This document shows positions 9,205-18,811 of a stretch of 64,000 nt of DNA, piece by piece. Location: the NCBI RefSeq assembly GCF_003515705.1, contig NZ_QWEH01000004.1, forward strand, positions 62,001-126,000, given 5' to 3'. The first letter of the stretch is position 1; every line of letters begins with the position of its first letter. This stretch comes from Oceanobacillus profundus (GTDB lineage Bacteria; Bacillota; Bacilli; Bacillales; Amphibacillaceae). The notes beneath the pieces are model-generated. The model saw nothing but the letters and a program-made list of their open reading frames with translations, was not told where the DNA came from and ran no database searches. Both the position numbers and the translations under genes were made by a program.

Positions 9205-10302
9205 TTATTCAATAATTTGCAGCTCTTTTGGATAAGCGGTTAAGATATCCGGTCCTTTTTCTGTCATGAAAATCATATCTTCAATTCGTACACCACCAGA
9301 ATTGGGAACGTAAATTCCTGGTTCAATTGTGTAGCACATACCAGATTTTAAGGATAGCTCATTATTGCTGTGCATGGATGGATATTCATGTGTTTCAATT
9401 CCTAGACCATGGCCAATTCGATGTGTAAAGTAATCACCGTAGCCAGCCTTCGTAATTGTCTCCCGTGCAGCTTGATCGATTTTTCCGACTGACGTATTCA
9501 ATTTAGAAGCAGCAATGGCATTCAGTTCTGCAGCAAGCACGGTTTCATATATTTTTCGTTGCTCATCGCGAACGGATTTATAGGCTACCGTTCTTGTAAT
9601 ATCGGAGCAATAACCTTCAAAAATAACACCGAGATCAAATAGTACAAGGTCTCCTGGTGCAACCTTCGCGGATGCAGGTGTACCATGTGGAGAGGCCGTT
9701 TTTGCTCCAGTAAGTGTCATCGTTGTAAACGACATTTCTCGCACACCTTGTTTTTTGAGCTCATACTCTATTTTAGCAACAAGTTCAAGCTCAGTTATGC
9801 CTTCAGTAATTGCCTTTACACCAGTTTCAATCCCGAAGTCAGCAAGAGCCGCCGCTTGTTTTAATAAGGTATATTCCTTTTTATTTTTGATCACACGTAA
9901 GTTAGCCATGATTTCTTTTGCATCTACAATTGTGGTGTTCGGTAAAATTTGGCTTATTGCCTGTGACCGTTCCAATGTGATGTGATCATGCTCGATTGCC
10001 ATTGATTTTGGAATCTTATTGTTTTTATTTAAGTAATCGGAAAATAGTTTCCATGGATCTTCGTGGTCGTAATAGCTGATCACAACACTAGACCAGCCAG
10101 CAGCTTTAGCGTCTTCCTCCTCCATCTTAGGCACGATCAGCACAGGATCAAGCTCCGCATTAACATATACACCAATCAAACGCTCATGTGGATCGGTATA
10201 ATAATTGCTTAGATAATAGAAATTTGCTTTTGAAGTTATCAGGGCACTATCGATTCCTTCACTTTTTAACTCTGCTAATAAATTACTTAATCGTTCATTC
10301 AT
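9205..10302 (-). CDS. M24 family Xaa-Pro peptidase (aminopeptidase P-like)
   Basis: A 365-aa cytosolic metallopeptidase that cleaves X-Pro bonds. Residues 1-130 form the creatinase-like N-domain; the pita-bread catalytic domain carries all five metal ligands: two Asp in LFDLGVIFEGYCSDITR, His in HRIGHGLGIETHEYP, Glu in YTIEPGIYV and Glu in GVRIEDM. The family contains dipeptidase (PepQ/YkvY) and aminopeptidase types and I cannot tell which this is. The ATG start at 10302 follows a GAGGTGA Shine-Dalgarno on the minus strand. Confidence 0.9.
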   Translation of the reverse strand: MNERLSNLLAELKSEGIDSALITSKANFYYLSNYYTDPHERLIGVYVNAELDPVLIVPKMEEEDAKAAGWSSVVISYYDHEDPWKLFSDYLNKNNKIPKSMAIEHDHITLERSQAISQILPNTTIVDAKEIMANLRVIKNKKEYTLLKQAAALADFGIETGVKAITEGITELELVAKIEYELKKQGVREMSFTTMTLTGAKTASPHGTPASAKVAPGDLVLFDLGVIFEGYCSDITRTVAYKSVRDEQRKIYETVLAAELNAIAASKLNTSVGKIDQAARETITKAGYGDYFTHRIGHGLGIETHEYPSMHSNNELSLKSGMCYTIEPGIYVPNSGGVRIEDMIFMTEKGPDILTAYPKELQIIE

Positions 10303-10398
10303 TTTTGTTTCACCTCGAAAAATAGACTACTCTTAGTATAGCAATGTGTTCATCTGTGTTCAAATAAAGGAAGATTATAAATTAATTCTATATGATAC

Positions 10399-10424
10399 TG
10401 AAACTTTTCATCGTTTTACTCGTA
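10399..10424 (+). promoter_or_regulatory. SigW-type promoter of pspA
   Basis: TGAAAC (10399-10404), a 16-nt spacer and CGTA (10421-10424) match the SigW extracytoplasmic-function consensus exactly. It lies about 145 nt upstream of the pspA start, and B. subtilis pspA is a SigW gene. Confidence 0.85.
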
Positions 10425-10570
10425 TTACAAAGGGAAGAGAAGTGACAAGGCGTTGGTAGTAAGAGAGTCAATGTACAAATGCACTCTATTATGAACCTAG
10501 TGAATGCAAACTTCTCGAAAAAAATGATAAGATTGTTATAACAAGTATAAATTTAAAAGGAGGAAGACTC

Positions 10571-11236
10571 ATGTTTAAATTTTTTAATCGAATCAAGACA
10601 GTCGTAAGCTCAGAATTAAATGCTATGCTTGATAAGGCTGAGGATCCAGTGAAAATGCTTGATCAATTTATGCGTGAAATGGCAGCAGATATTCAAGAAG
10701 TGGAAGCTGCGGTTGCCAAACAAATAGCAAGCGAAAAAATGCTAAAACGTAAAGCGAATGACGCTGAAGCAATGATTGAAAAACGCACGCAACAAGCAGA
10801 ACAAGCAATTGAAGCAGATAATGATGACTTAGCCCGTCGTGCTTTGGAGGATAAAAAAGGCCATGAAGCAACATTCAAAACATTAAATGAGTCATGGGAA
10901 CGTACAAGTAAAGATGTTGATGCATTAAAAGAAAAATTAACCGAAATGAAAAAAGAATATCAAGAAATGAAACTGAAAAAGGATACATTAAAAGCACGTG
11001 CAGAATCAGCGAAAACCAGAACAAAAATGAATCGTACCATGTCCTCAATTGGAAACGATGAATCAAAGCGTGGGTTTGAGCGAATGGAAGAGAAAGTAAT
11101 GCAGTATGAGGCAGAAGCTGAAACATCAGAGGATTTAGCTCAATCTGCCCGTACGTTAGATGATGAATTCAAGGAGTTAGCAAACAATGACGTGGACGAC
11201 GAGCTTGCAGCCTTGAAAGCGAAATTAGGGAAATAG
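10571..11236 (+). CDS. pspA: phage shock protein A / IM30 family
   Basis: A 221-aa almost wholly alpha-helical, coiled-coil protein that polymerises on the inner face of the membrane and protects it under envelope stress. The N-terminal amphipathic helix MFKFFNRIKTVVSSELNAM and the family segment EDPVKMLDQFMREM are clear, followed by long heptad-rich Lys/Glu/Ala helices. A C-terminal helix (DDELAALKAKLGK) is present. LiaH is a paralogue, but the SigW promoter supports pspA. The Shine-Dalgarno is AGGAGGA. No pspB/C-like partner lies beside it. Confidence 0.92.
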   Translation: MFKFFNRIKTVVSSELNAMLDKAEDPVKMLDQFMREMAADIQEVEAAVAKQIASEKMLKRKANDAEAMIEKRTQQAEQAIEADNDDLARRALEDKKGHEATFKTLNESWERTSKDVDALKEKLTEMKKEYQEMKLKKDTLKARAESAKTRTKMNRTMSSIGNDESKRGFERMEEKVMQYEAEAETSEDLAQSARTLDDEFKELANNDVDDELAALKAKLGK

Positions 11237-11362
11237 TATATGTAGGGGAGCAGATTATTCTGCTCTTTTCTAATGGTGTAAGAAATGTATCAAAAGGGTA
11301 AAGGAAAAAGAGATACTCTTGTCGAATAATTAGAGTAAATGAATAAAAAAGGAGAGATATTT

Positions 11363-12043
11363 GTGAAGGTATCGTATCATGGACATTCTGTAGTACAAGT
11401 GGTTACAGATAGTCATACCATCTTAATTGATCCATTTATTTCAGGGAATGAAGCATGTGACCTTGATGCGAACACGGCAAAAGCTGATGTGATTTTGCTG
11501 ACACACGGTCATAATGACCATGTGGGTGATACGTTTGAAATTGCTAAAAGAAATGACGCATTGGTCGTTGCTCCAAACGAGCTTGCTGTTTATCTAGGTA
11601 CGAAAGGGTTGGTTACACACCCAATGCATATCGGGGGAGCGCGTGAATTTGACTTCGGCAAGGTAAAATTCACACAAGCTTTCCATGGCTCATCTTATAC
11701 GGAAGAGGATGGAACCGTCATTTACGGTGGAATGCCAGCTGGAATATTGCTGACTATTGATGGGAAAACAATTTATCATGTTGGGGATACTGCGTTATTT
11801 ACGGATCTAAAAATGTATGGCGAAATGCATTCCATTGATCTTGCATTTATACCAATTGGGGATAATTTCACAATGGGACCAGAAGACGCACTTGTTGCAG
11901 CGGACTGGATTAATGCCAAGATTTCCGTTCCAGTTCATTACAATACTTTCCCAGTTATTGATCAAGATGCGAAAGCGTGGGCTGAACAAGTGAAAACTGG
12001 TGAAGGACGCGCACTTAATATTGGTGATGTAATCGAATTATAA
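11363..12043 (+). CDS. ytkL: metal-dependent hydrolase YtkL (UPF0173)
   Basis: A 226-aa metallo-beta-lactamase-fold protein; substrate unknown. The active-site motif is [11 protein letters not shown] (HxHxDH), with further ligands in HVGDTALF and VPVHYNTF. A longer frame opens with ATG at 11339, but the GTG at 11363 follows an AAAGGAGAG Shine-Dalgarno and gives the family's standard 226 aa starting MKVSYHGHS. It stands alone between pspA and a convergent STAS gene. Confidence 0.9.
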   Translation: MKVSYHGHSVVQVVTDSHTILIDPFISGNEACDLDANTAKADVILLTHGHNDHVGDTFEIAKRNDALVVAPNELAVYLGTKGLVTHPMHIGGAREFDFGKVKFTQAFHGSSYTEEDGTVIYGGMPAGILLTIDGKTIYHVGDTALFTDLKMYGEMHSIDLAFIPIGDNFTMGPEDALVAADWINAKISVPVHYNTFPVIDQDAKAWAEQVKTGEGRALNIGDVIEL

Positions 12044-12080
12044 AAATATGAGTTTCATCGAGGAATACATGTGTTTATAT

Positions 12081-12126
12081 GATTTCGGTTTATTTGGAGT
12101 ACTAATAAGACCAAATAAACCGAGAT
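12081..12126. terminator. strong inverted repeat between convergent genes
   Basis: The 12-bp perfect arms CGGTTTATTTGG and CCAAATAAACCG (12086-12097, 12111-12122) extend to about 17 bp with wobble. A T tract is missing, so this is a likely but atypical bidirectional terminator. Confidence 0.6.
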
Positions 12127-12189
12127 CAATACCTCATAAAATGTTTGACAATAGCAAGTGCTGCGATTGAAGCATAAACAAACCGCAGT

Positions 12190-13020
12190 TCACTTCGAAT
12201 TGACTACCAAATAATCATTCAAAGCATGTTGTAACGTTCCTTTTATTTCAATGTCCTTCTCGATGCCCCATCCTAACTGGATCATCTTATTGGCAAGTTG
12301 TGGACTTAAGCCTGTGAGAATTGATTTAGTACCCATCAACGTTACCCCGTTTAATACCTTTTGAAAATTAGAAATCGTATATTCATCCATCTCAGGTATT
12401 CCAGAGAGATCCATAATTAATACTGATGCCCGTAGTCTTGATATTTCATTTAATATCTTTTCTTTAATAATATCCATGCGATAGGAATCAAAGCTACCAA
12501 TCATCGGCAATATTGCTATCGAAGCACTAACTGGTATAATCGGAACGGATAGATGCTCAACTAAATTTCGCTGTGTCATAATTAATTCATCTTTATATTT
12601 AGAATAGCTAATAAAAAAATTATTTAAGAATTCATCAATTCCATCATTAATATTCTGTTCGAGTTCGTAAAAATCGGTAAGAGATTTAGAATTGCTGTTT
12701 AAAGGATTATTTTCACGGAGCAAATGCCATAAAGTACGTCTAAGTGCATGAATCCATTCTAATTTAAGTGCCAGGGTTAATGAATGTTTAGCCCAAGATA
12801 TTCCTTCCACTTCGGCAAAATCGATGAGCTCCTCTCTTTTGTTTCCCGCAACGAAGAGGGCAATCTTTTCTGCATTTTTTAATAAATCGATATTTCCTTC
12901 TTCTAAAATAGAATTAATTTTCGTAGCTACATTACTTGCCTCTGATAATAGTAAAGACTGGAATTCTTCTCTATTATTTAAAATATATTTATCAATTTTA
13001 CTAGTTGTTGTCACATTCAT
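12190..13020 (-). CDS. RsbR-type STAS domain protein
   Basis: The 276-aa protein has an N-terminal helical sensor-like domain (about 1-155) and a C-terminal STAS domain (about 160-270: IPVSASIAILPMIGSFD, then VLIMDLSGIPEMDEYTISNF). This is the architecture of RsbR co-antagonists, which with RsbS form the stressosome controlling RsbT and SigB. In RsbR the region around DITGVP..D-T is phosphorylated; here it reads DLSGIPEMDEYT, so the usual Thr is Ser and the site is diverged. No rsbS or rsbT lies nearby, so it is an orphan paralogue, or a light/redox sensor of unknown input. Confidence 0.8.
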   Translation of the reverse strand: MNVTTTSKIDKYILNNREEFQSLLLSEASNVATKINSILEEGNIDLLKNAEKIALFVAGNKREELIDFAEVEGISWAKHSLTLALKLEWIHALRRTLWHLLRENNPLNSNSKSLTDFYELEQNINDGIDEFLNNFFISYSKYKDELIMTQRNLVEHLSVPIIPVSASIAILPMIGSFDSYRMDIIKEKILNEISRLRASVLIMDLSGIPEMDEYTISNFQKVLNGVTLMGTKSILTGLSPQLANKMIQLGWGIEKDIEIKGTLQHALNDYLVVNSK

Positions 13021-13200
13021 TACCTCCTGTTTCAGAGCGCTTTTTTATTCGATATTACTTGAAATCTCCTTCTCATACTCTAATTATATCATATTATACT
13101 AAGTGATTAATGGACTCATAAATCTGCAAAAAAGAGTTGTGATGCGTTTTATAATACAATTATACTAGTTCTATATTACTGATAATAGGGAGTTATATTC

Positions 13201-13962
13201 ATGGAAATTCTATTGATTATTTTTTTCTTCATTCTAGGCACTACGCTAGGATCTTTTTATAATGTTGTTGGACTCCGATTACCGAATAAAGAATCTTTTT
13301 ATAAAAAGGGTGATCGCTCGTATTGTCCTAATTGCAAGAAACAGTTAGCTTGGTGGGAGCTCATTCCCGTTCTTTCTTATATGGTGCAAGGTGGAAAATG
13401 CCGAGGCTGTAAACACAATATCTCCTTTATTTATCCGACCGGTGAGCTGCTAACTGGATTATTGTTTGCGCTAAGTTATATTAGATTTGGCTTAGAAGTG
13501 GAGTTATTTATGGGAGTTTCCTTTGTATCTATGCTTATGATTATTTTCATCTCTGACATAAGCTACATGCTTATCCCAAATAAGATATTACTGTTTTTCT
13601 TACCATTCTTTATTATCGTACGCATTATTCAGCCGTTAGATCCTTGGTGGTCTTCCGTTACAGGTGCCGTTACTGGGTTCGGATTGATTTTTATTATTAT
13701 TCTCCTATCAAGAGGTGGGATGGGAGCAGGAGATATGAAACTTTTTGGTGTTTTAGGACTTGTGTTAGGCTTTGAAAAAGTAATATTAGCTTTCTTCCTC
13801 GCTTGTTTGATTGGAGCGTTTGTAGGAATTGTCCTCATGGTGTTGAAAATTGTCAAACGTAAACAGCCAATCCCATTTGGTCCATTTATTGTCATTGCAG
13901 CATTAATTTCTTACTTCTTTGGAGATGCGATGGTTGCTTGGTATGTTAGCTTATTAATTTAA
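13201..13962 (+). CDS. comC: prepilin peptidase ComC
   Basis: An integral-membrane aspartic protease (253 aa) that cleaves and N-methylates type IV pilin-like precursors of the competence pseudopilus. The methylase/processing start GSFYNVVGLRLP is followed by two CxxC pairs (Cys42/45 and Cys67/70) that bind zinc. The catalytic aspartates lie in IISDISYMLIP and GGMGAGDMKLFG. Seven to eight hydrophobic segments are visible. It has its own leader and is not in an operon with other com genes here. Confidence 0.93.
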   Translation: MEILLIIFFFILGTTLGSFYNVVGLRLPNKESFYKKGDRSYCPNCKKQLAWWELIPVLSYMVQGGKCRGCKHNISFIYPTGELLTGLLFALSYIRFGLEVELFMGVSFVSMLMIIFISDISYMLIPNKILLFFLPFFIIVRIIQPLDPWWSSVTGAVTGFGLIFIIILLSRGGMGAGDMKLFGVLGLVLGFEKVILAFFLACLIGAFVGIVLMVLKIVKRKQPIPFGPFIVIAALISYFFGDAMVAWYVSLLI

Positions 13963-14397
13963 TTAACGAAAAATTAACAAATCTTTCTATGGAATATATT
14001 GTCATGGTAATGCTTAGGAAGACATCTACCTTCTTTGTAAAATGCTTAACTTAAAGCATACTTCTAGTTGAAATTGCAGTACCGCATGGTAAATTACTAA
14101 ATCATTAAATAGAGATTGTTTTGCGGTTAGTCTTGTATTCATACCTATGCAAACAGTAGCTGAAAATCCGAATTAAACAAGCGCTACTATTGAAGTGACG
14201 ACATTTTATTATGGGGAATAGGAAGAATGCATATTGTTAACATGACATGTCATATAGGCAAAAATCTTTTTAACGGTTTTTGTTCAATCAGCTAGGATGG
14301 ATAAACATTAGAAGAAGTAATTGATACTATTTATATTATTACCGGGCGAACATCCAATTAACAATGGGAATTCCCTGTTTTATTGACAATTACACCC
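13963..14397. other. 435-bp AT-rich gap without a gene
   Basis: I see no open frame with a ribosome binding site, no tRNA-like fold and no clear transposase remnant. Only the promoter-like sequence just downstream stands out. Confidence 0.5.
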
Positions 14398-14426
14398 TTT
14401 CACATGATTCGAGGAAATGATAAAAT
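14398..14426 (+). promoter_or_regulatory. SigA-type promoter for the plsY-like operon
   Basis: TTTCAC (14398-14403), a 17-nt spacer and TAAAAT (14421-14426) lie about 30 nt before the GTG start of the first operon gene. Confidence 0.5.
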
Positions 14427-14457
14427 AGCAAATAGTATGAATTACGAAAAGTAAGGG

Positions 14458-15018
14458 GTGAAACCTCTGTTTACTTTTATATTGATATTCCTGTCTTATT
14501 TATTCGGTTGTGTGAATGGTGCATACTATGTGGGGAAGCTAGCTGTTAATCAGGATATTAGAAAACTTGGTAGCACAAATGCCGGAGCTAGAAATGCAGG
14601 AAGGGTATTGGGGCGGAGTGCTTTTATTTATACGGTAATTATAGATGCTTTAAAAACAATTATCCCATTACTCATAGCCGGTTATGTGTTTACTGTCAGC
14701 AGTTTCTTATTGGGATGTGCAGCTTTAGCTGTTTTAGTTGGACATATCTGGCCAGTGCAGCTACAATTTCGTGGTGGTAAAGGCGTCGTTGTCTATTTGG
14801 CGGCGGCTCTCGTGCTTACACCTTTGACACTGATTGCAACCGGAGTGATCTTATTAATAGGCTTGTGTCTAAAAAGTAGCTTTACAATAGCCGGTCTAGC
14901 TGCCCTTGCCATTATTCCAATCACATTGTTAATCATTTCAGAATATATACTGTTTGGAATATTTTTATTGATGCTGATCATCGTTTTACTTCTACACAGA
15001 AAAGGGGAACCAAGATGA
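14458..15018 (+). CDS. PlsY-like glycerol-3-phosphate acyltransferase paralogue
   Basis: The 186-aa, five-to-six-helix membrane protein carries PlsY signatures: LGSTNAGARNAGRVLG (PlsY: GSGNxGxTNxxR) and GHIWPVQLQFRGGKGV (PlsY: GHxxPxxxxFxGGKG). PlsY transfers acyl groups from acyl phosphate to glycerol-3-phosphate. This copy is diverged and sits in an accessory operon, so it may be a secondary acyltransferase rather than the housekeeping enzyme. The start is uncertain: the GTG at 14458 has its AAGGGG almost touching it, and a CTG at 14467 would be better spaced. It overlaps the next gene by 4 bp (ATGA). Confidence 0.75.
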   Translation: MKPLFTFILIFLSYLFGCVNGAYYVGKLAVNQDIRKLGSTNAGARNAGRVLGRSAFIYTVIIDALKTIIPLLIAGYVFTVSSFLLGCAALAVLVGHIWPVQLQFRGGKGVVVYLAAALVLTPLTLIATGVILLIGLCLKSSFTIAGLAALAIIPITLLIISEYILFGIFLLMLIIVLLLHRKGEPR

Positions 15019-16634
15019 GTCAATCAACACCTACTTTATATAAAATTGCAGAACTTGCTGATGAAATAGAGCAAATTCATCAACTGAATTATGAAACGTT
15101 TGTGGAGGAAATTCCACAGCACAATGCAAATAATCAAAAGAAATTAGTCGACCGTTTTAATGACGAGAATACATATATCATTGCAAAAAAGAATAATGAG
15201 GTCATCGGGATGATTGCTATCAGAGGAAACCGACCTTTTTCACTCGATCAAAAGCTTGATCATCTTGAAACCTATTTGCCTGAAAAAGCGATACCCTGTG
15301 AGATTAGACTGCTTTCAATAAAACCGGCTTATCGAGGTGGACGTACTTTTTATGGATTATGTGAAAAGCTTGTCTCCTATTGTCTGGAAAAAGGGTATAA
15401 CATGGCTTTAATCTCCGGAACAACAAGGCAAACAAAGCTGTACAGGCATATCGGATTTGAGGCATTTGGACCACTTGTCGGTACAGAGAAAGCTCCTTAT
15501 CAGCCCATGTATTTAACAAAAAAGAACTTTGAATTAGCATCCAGGCTTTTCGAAAGACTTATTCATAGGGAAGAGAAGAACTTCTATCATAATTTTCTTC
15601 CTGGCCCTGTAGAGATTTCTGAAAATGTGAAAAAAGCATGGGGTAAACCAGCAATTTCTCATCGTTCTGCTAGGTTTAAAAAGGTTATGAATGACGTGCA
15701 ACAAGGCCTTTGTCAGCTCACTAATGCTAAGCACGTGGAAATAGCGGTGGGTACAGGAACACTAGCAAATGAAATGATTGCAGCACATTTGTCCAACACC
15801 CGCTCAAGGGGGCTGATATTGGCCAATGGTGAATTCGGGGAAAGGTTAATTGATCATGGAGTCAGATGGGGACTTTCTTTTGAACAAATAACAATGAAAT
15901 GGGGGACTGCTATTGAACTGGATGAAATTGAAAATGTATTAGAGCAAAGTCCCGATATTCAGTGGCTTTGGACAGTTCATTGTGATACGTCTACTGGATA
16001 TGTATATCCCCTCAAAGACTTGCAGGAAATCTGTAAAAAAAATCGTGTGAAACTCTGTCTTGATGCATGCAGTACGGTCGGTGTTCTACCGGTTGACTTC
16101 GGTGGGGTGTATATGGCAAGCACTGTTAGCGGAAAGGGACTGGGATCTTATCCCGGACTTGCTATTCTTTTTCACCAGGAGGAAATCTTTCCGAATAAAC
16201 AGATCCCGGCTATTTTGGATATTGGCACTTATCAGGCTTCAGCAAGTGTACCTTTCACGCATTCATCCAATGGACTGGCTGCGTTACAGGCAGCATTACG
16301 TAATCTCGAGCCAGTAAGCGAGGAATTGGCTATGGAGATTTGCCGTGTTTTCAAAGCTTCAGGTATGACAGTACTTCGAGGGAGGGAATATTCACCTGGA
16401 ATTATAACAGTAAGCTTGCCAGAGAATATGGCATCAAAGGATTTTGGCGATCAGTTAAAAACACTTGGTGTACACGTAAGCTATGAAAGCAGTTATCTAG
16501 TAAAAAGAAATTGGTTCCAGATAGCTTTAATGGGAAAACAAGAACCCGCAAAAGTTTGGAAAGCTATTGAAATTATTAAGCAGCAATTTGATTATTTTTT
16601 TAAAGAAAAAGGGCAACCGCAATGCGCAAAATAA
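15015..16634 (+). CDS. GNAT acetyltransferase fused to a class V aminotransferase
   Basis: The 539-aa protein is a natural fusion. Residues 1-170 are a GNAT N-acyltransferase domain (acetyl-CoA loop PAYRGGRTFYG at about 105-113). Residues 190-535 are a fold-type I, class V PLP aminotransferase: NFLPGPVEIS start, SHRS, DACSTVGVLPVDFG with the pyridine-binding Asp350, and VSGKGLGSYPG with the PLP-binding Lys374. The nearest relatives by motif are alanine-glyoxylate/serine-pyruvate and 2-aminoethylphosphonate-pyruvate aminotransferases. It is translationally coupled on both sides (4-bp overlap upstream, 13-bp downstream). The substrate is unknown; an amino-group-bearing envelope building block is my inference. 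Confidence 0.8.
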   Translation: MSQSTPTLYKIAELADEIEQIHQLNYETFVEEIPQHNANNQKKLVDRFNDENTYIIAKKNNEVIGMIAIRGNRPFSLDQKLDHLETYLPEKAIPCEIRLLSIKPAYRGGRTFYGLCEKLVSYCLEKGYNMALISGTTRQTKLYRHIGFEAFGPLVGTEKAPYQPMYLTKKNFELASRLFERLIHREEKNFYHNFLPGPVEISENVKKAWGKPAISHRSARFKKVMNDVQQGLCQLTNAKHVEIAVGTGTLANEMIAAHLSNTRSRGLILANGEFGERLIDHGVRWGLSFEQITMKWGTAIELDEIENVLEQSPDIQWLWTVHCDTSTGYVYPLKDLQEICKKNRVKLCLDACSTVGVLPVDFGGVYMASTVSGKGLGSYPGLAILFHQEEIFPNKQIPAILDIGTYQASASVPFTHSSNGLAALQAALRNLEPVSEELAMEICRVFKASGMTVLRGREYSPGIITVSLPENMASKDFGDQLKTLGVHVSYESSYLVKRNWFQIALMGKQEPAKVWKAIEIIKQQFDYFFKEKGQPQCAK

Positions 16635-18475
16635 AAATATTATTATCTAATCATATAATAGCATCAGCAATTATTTTTTTATGGCTAAAAACTGTCCTTG
16701 TCATGGTGTTTGGATTTAGTCTGTCGTTCATATCCTGGCTGGATATCATCCTTTTGTTCGTCAGTCCTATAGGAACGCTCATGCTGTTCATCGGATTCAG
16801 TTTTCTATTCAGCAAAAAGGTCCACCCGTTAGGTTTAATGGTTATTTATATTCTGATCACAGGACTTTTGTATGCAAATTTACTTTATTATCGTTTTTAC
16901 ATTGATTTTGTAACGGTTTCTGTTTTGTTGCAATTAAATAATGTTGGCGGACTTGGGGCAAGTACGTTGGAACTGTTTTCTCCGTTCGATATTTTATTGT
17001 TTATTGACATTTTCGTGGTTGCGTTTGTATTATTTTCGAAAAGAAAAAAACAAATTAACATGCCAAACAAAAGAAAATACGGACTTGCCAGCATTGGAAT
17101 AATAGTTCTTACCGTTATTATTGGCATGATGCAAAATCAATATTTATTCAAAACGGCGTATGATAGGGAAGGTCTTGTTCAATCGCTTGGATTGTATAAT
17201 TATCAGGTAGTCAATATGATCTTTGGAGCAATGGCACCGATTGAAAAGGCTTTTTCAGATGAAGTTGATGCGAATACGGTGAGCAGTTATCTCAAGAAGG
17301 AGGAAAGAAAGCAAACTGAATTATTTGGAATTGCAGAAGGAAAAAATGTAATCATGATCAGTATGGAATCCACACAGAATTTTGTTGTAAATGAAAAAGT
17401 AAATGGGGAAGAAATTACACCATTTTTGAACGATCTTATTCAGGATAGCTTTTATTTTTCCAATATTTATGACCAGACAGCACAAGGGAAGACATCTGAT
17501 GCAGAGTTTATGATCGATACTGGATTATATCCGCTTCCAAGTGGGTCTGTTTTTGTGCGCCGCCCTAAAAATGAATTTGAATCACTGCCTAATATTCTGC
17601 AGGAGTATTCCGGTTATAAAGCATATACCTTTCATGGAAATGATGCCGGCTTTTGGAATCGCAAACAAATGTATGATAATTTTGGCTATGAGCATTTTTT
17701 TGCCAAAGAAAACTATGACGTAACAGAGGAAAACTCGATAAATTATGGGATTAAGGATATTGCTTTTTTTGAACAATCGATGGAAGACCTCATCTCATTG
17801 CCTGAGCCGTATTTGGCAAAATTCATTACATTAACAAATCATTTCCCTTTTCTGTTAGAAGAGGAGGATCAGTTGATTGAGCTAGCTGAAACAGGAGTTG
17901 ATGTTGTAAATCGGTATGTTGCTACAGTCAGATACCAGGACAGGGCATTGGAACGTTTTTTTGAAATGGTTAAAGAAGAAGGATTGTATGAAAATACAAT
18001 TTTTGTGATTTTTGGCGATCATTATGGTATTTCGAAAAAATATGAAGCTGGTGTCCATGAATTGCTTGGGCAGGATAATACACCGCTTAATCATTTGGAA
18101 CTGCAGCAGATACCAGTTGTCATTCATGTACCGGGACAACAGGGGGAAACAATTGAGGCAAATGGCGGTGAAATTGATATTCGAGCAACACTCCTTCATC
18201 TGCTAGGTGTTCCTACTGAAAACCGGTTATCCTTCAGCCGGGATTTATTCACAAGAGCTGCAGACATGCCAGTTGTTTTCAGGAATGGGGATATGATCGC
18301 AGAAAGTTATGCATTTACAAATAATGTTTGTTATGAGAGAGATTCTAAAAAGAAGGTAAGCAATAAAAACTGCTCTTCCTATCTAAAAACAGCACGTGAA
18401 GAACTGGAGCAATCGGATAATATCATATTTGGAGATTTATTTCGGTTCATTCCACATGCGGGGGAGGAAAGTTAG
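16622..18475 (+). CDS. LTA-synthase-like membrane phosphotransferase
   Basis: The 617-aa protein has five N-terminal membrane segments (about 10-30, 40-63, 70-90, 123-140, 155-172) and an extracellular alkaline-phosphatase-fold domain. Catalytic residues of LtaS are present: Glu249 in MISMESTQ, nucleophile Thr291 in QGKTSDAE, and Asp466/His467 in FGDHYG. The FHGNDAGFWNR segment matches the LtaS phosphate site. LtaS polymerises glycerol phosphate from phosphatidylglycerol outside the membrane. Because it is the third gene of an operon with a PlsY-like and an aminotransferase protein, it may transfer a different head group. It begins inside the end of the fusion gene. Confidence 0.85.
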   Translation: MRKIKILLSNHIIASAIIFLWLKTVLVMVFGFSLSFISWLDIILLFVSPIGTLMLFIGFSFLFSKKVHPLGLMVIYILITGLLYANLLYYRFYIDFVTVSVLLQLNNVGGLGASTLELFSPFDILLFIDIFVVAFVLFSKRKKQINMPNKRKYGLASIGIIVLTVIIGMMQNQYLFKTAYDREGLVQSLGLYNYQVVNMIFGAMAPIEKAFSDEVDANTVSSYLKKEERKQTELFGIAEGKNVIMISMESTQNFVVNEKVNGEEITPFLNDLIQDSFYFSNIYDQTAQGKTSDAEFMIDTGLYPLPSGSVFVRRPKNEFESLPNILQEYSGYKAYTFHGNDAGFWNRKQMYDNFGYEHFFAKENYDVTEENSINYGIKDIAFFEQSMEDLISLPEPYLAKFITLTNHFPFLLEEEDQLIELAETGVDVVNRYVATVRYQDRALERFFEMVKEEGLYENTIFVIFGDHYGISKKYEAGVHELLGQDNTPLNHLELQQIPVVIHVPGQQGETIEANGGEIDIRATLLHLLGVPTENRLSFSRDLFTRAADMPVVFRNGDMIAESYAFTNNVCYERDSKKKVSNKNCSSYLKTAREELEQSDNIIFGDLFRFIPHAGEES

Positions 18476-18811
18476 AAATATCAACACAATTCATCTTCAC
18501 TGTATAAGGATTATTAATTACGTTTGAATATATAATAGAATTGAAGTAACTCTATGTTGTTGTACTGACTCACTATAAAGTATTTGGTGGAGCTGTTGAC
18601 ATCATAGCAAATTTTGCTGGAAATTTGGGAGCAAATATCATGGCGACACGAGACCATTATTATCTGGAAATGAATTTGCCCCATAATTTATCAAGCTGTT
18701 TCATAGGAAAAACCAGAATAAATAATAACATAATTCACTAGTCTATCTTAAGTTCTTAATCCATCCTTCCTCACATAAACTAATACAAAACCAAAAGGAG
18801 GAGGATATCCC
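18476..18811. other. 336-bp gap with a possible decayed frame
   Basis: No gene with a start and ribosome site is visible. A frame without a start codon runs from about 18560 to 18741 (VFGGAVDIIANFAGNLG in part) and could be a gene remnant, but no family is recognisable. Confidence 0.35.

Noticed and set aside
18560-18741. Start-less frame reading VFGGAVDIIANFAGNLG as a gene remnant
   Set aside because: No start codon, no ribosome site and no recognisable family; chance cannot be excluded.
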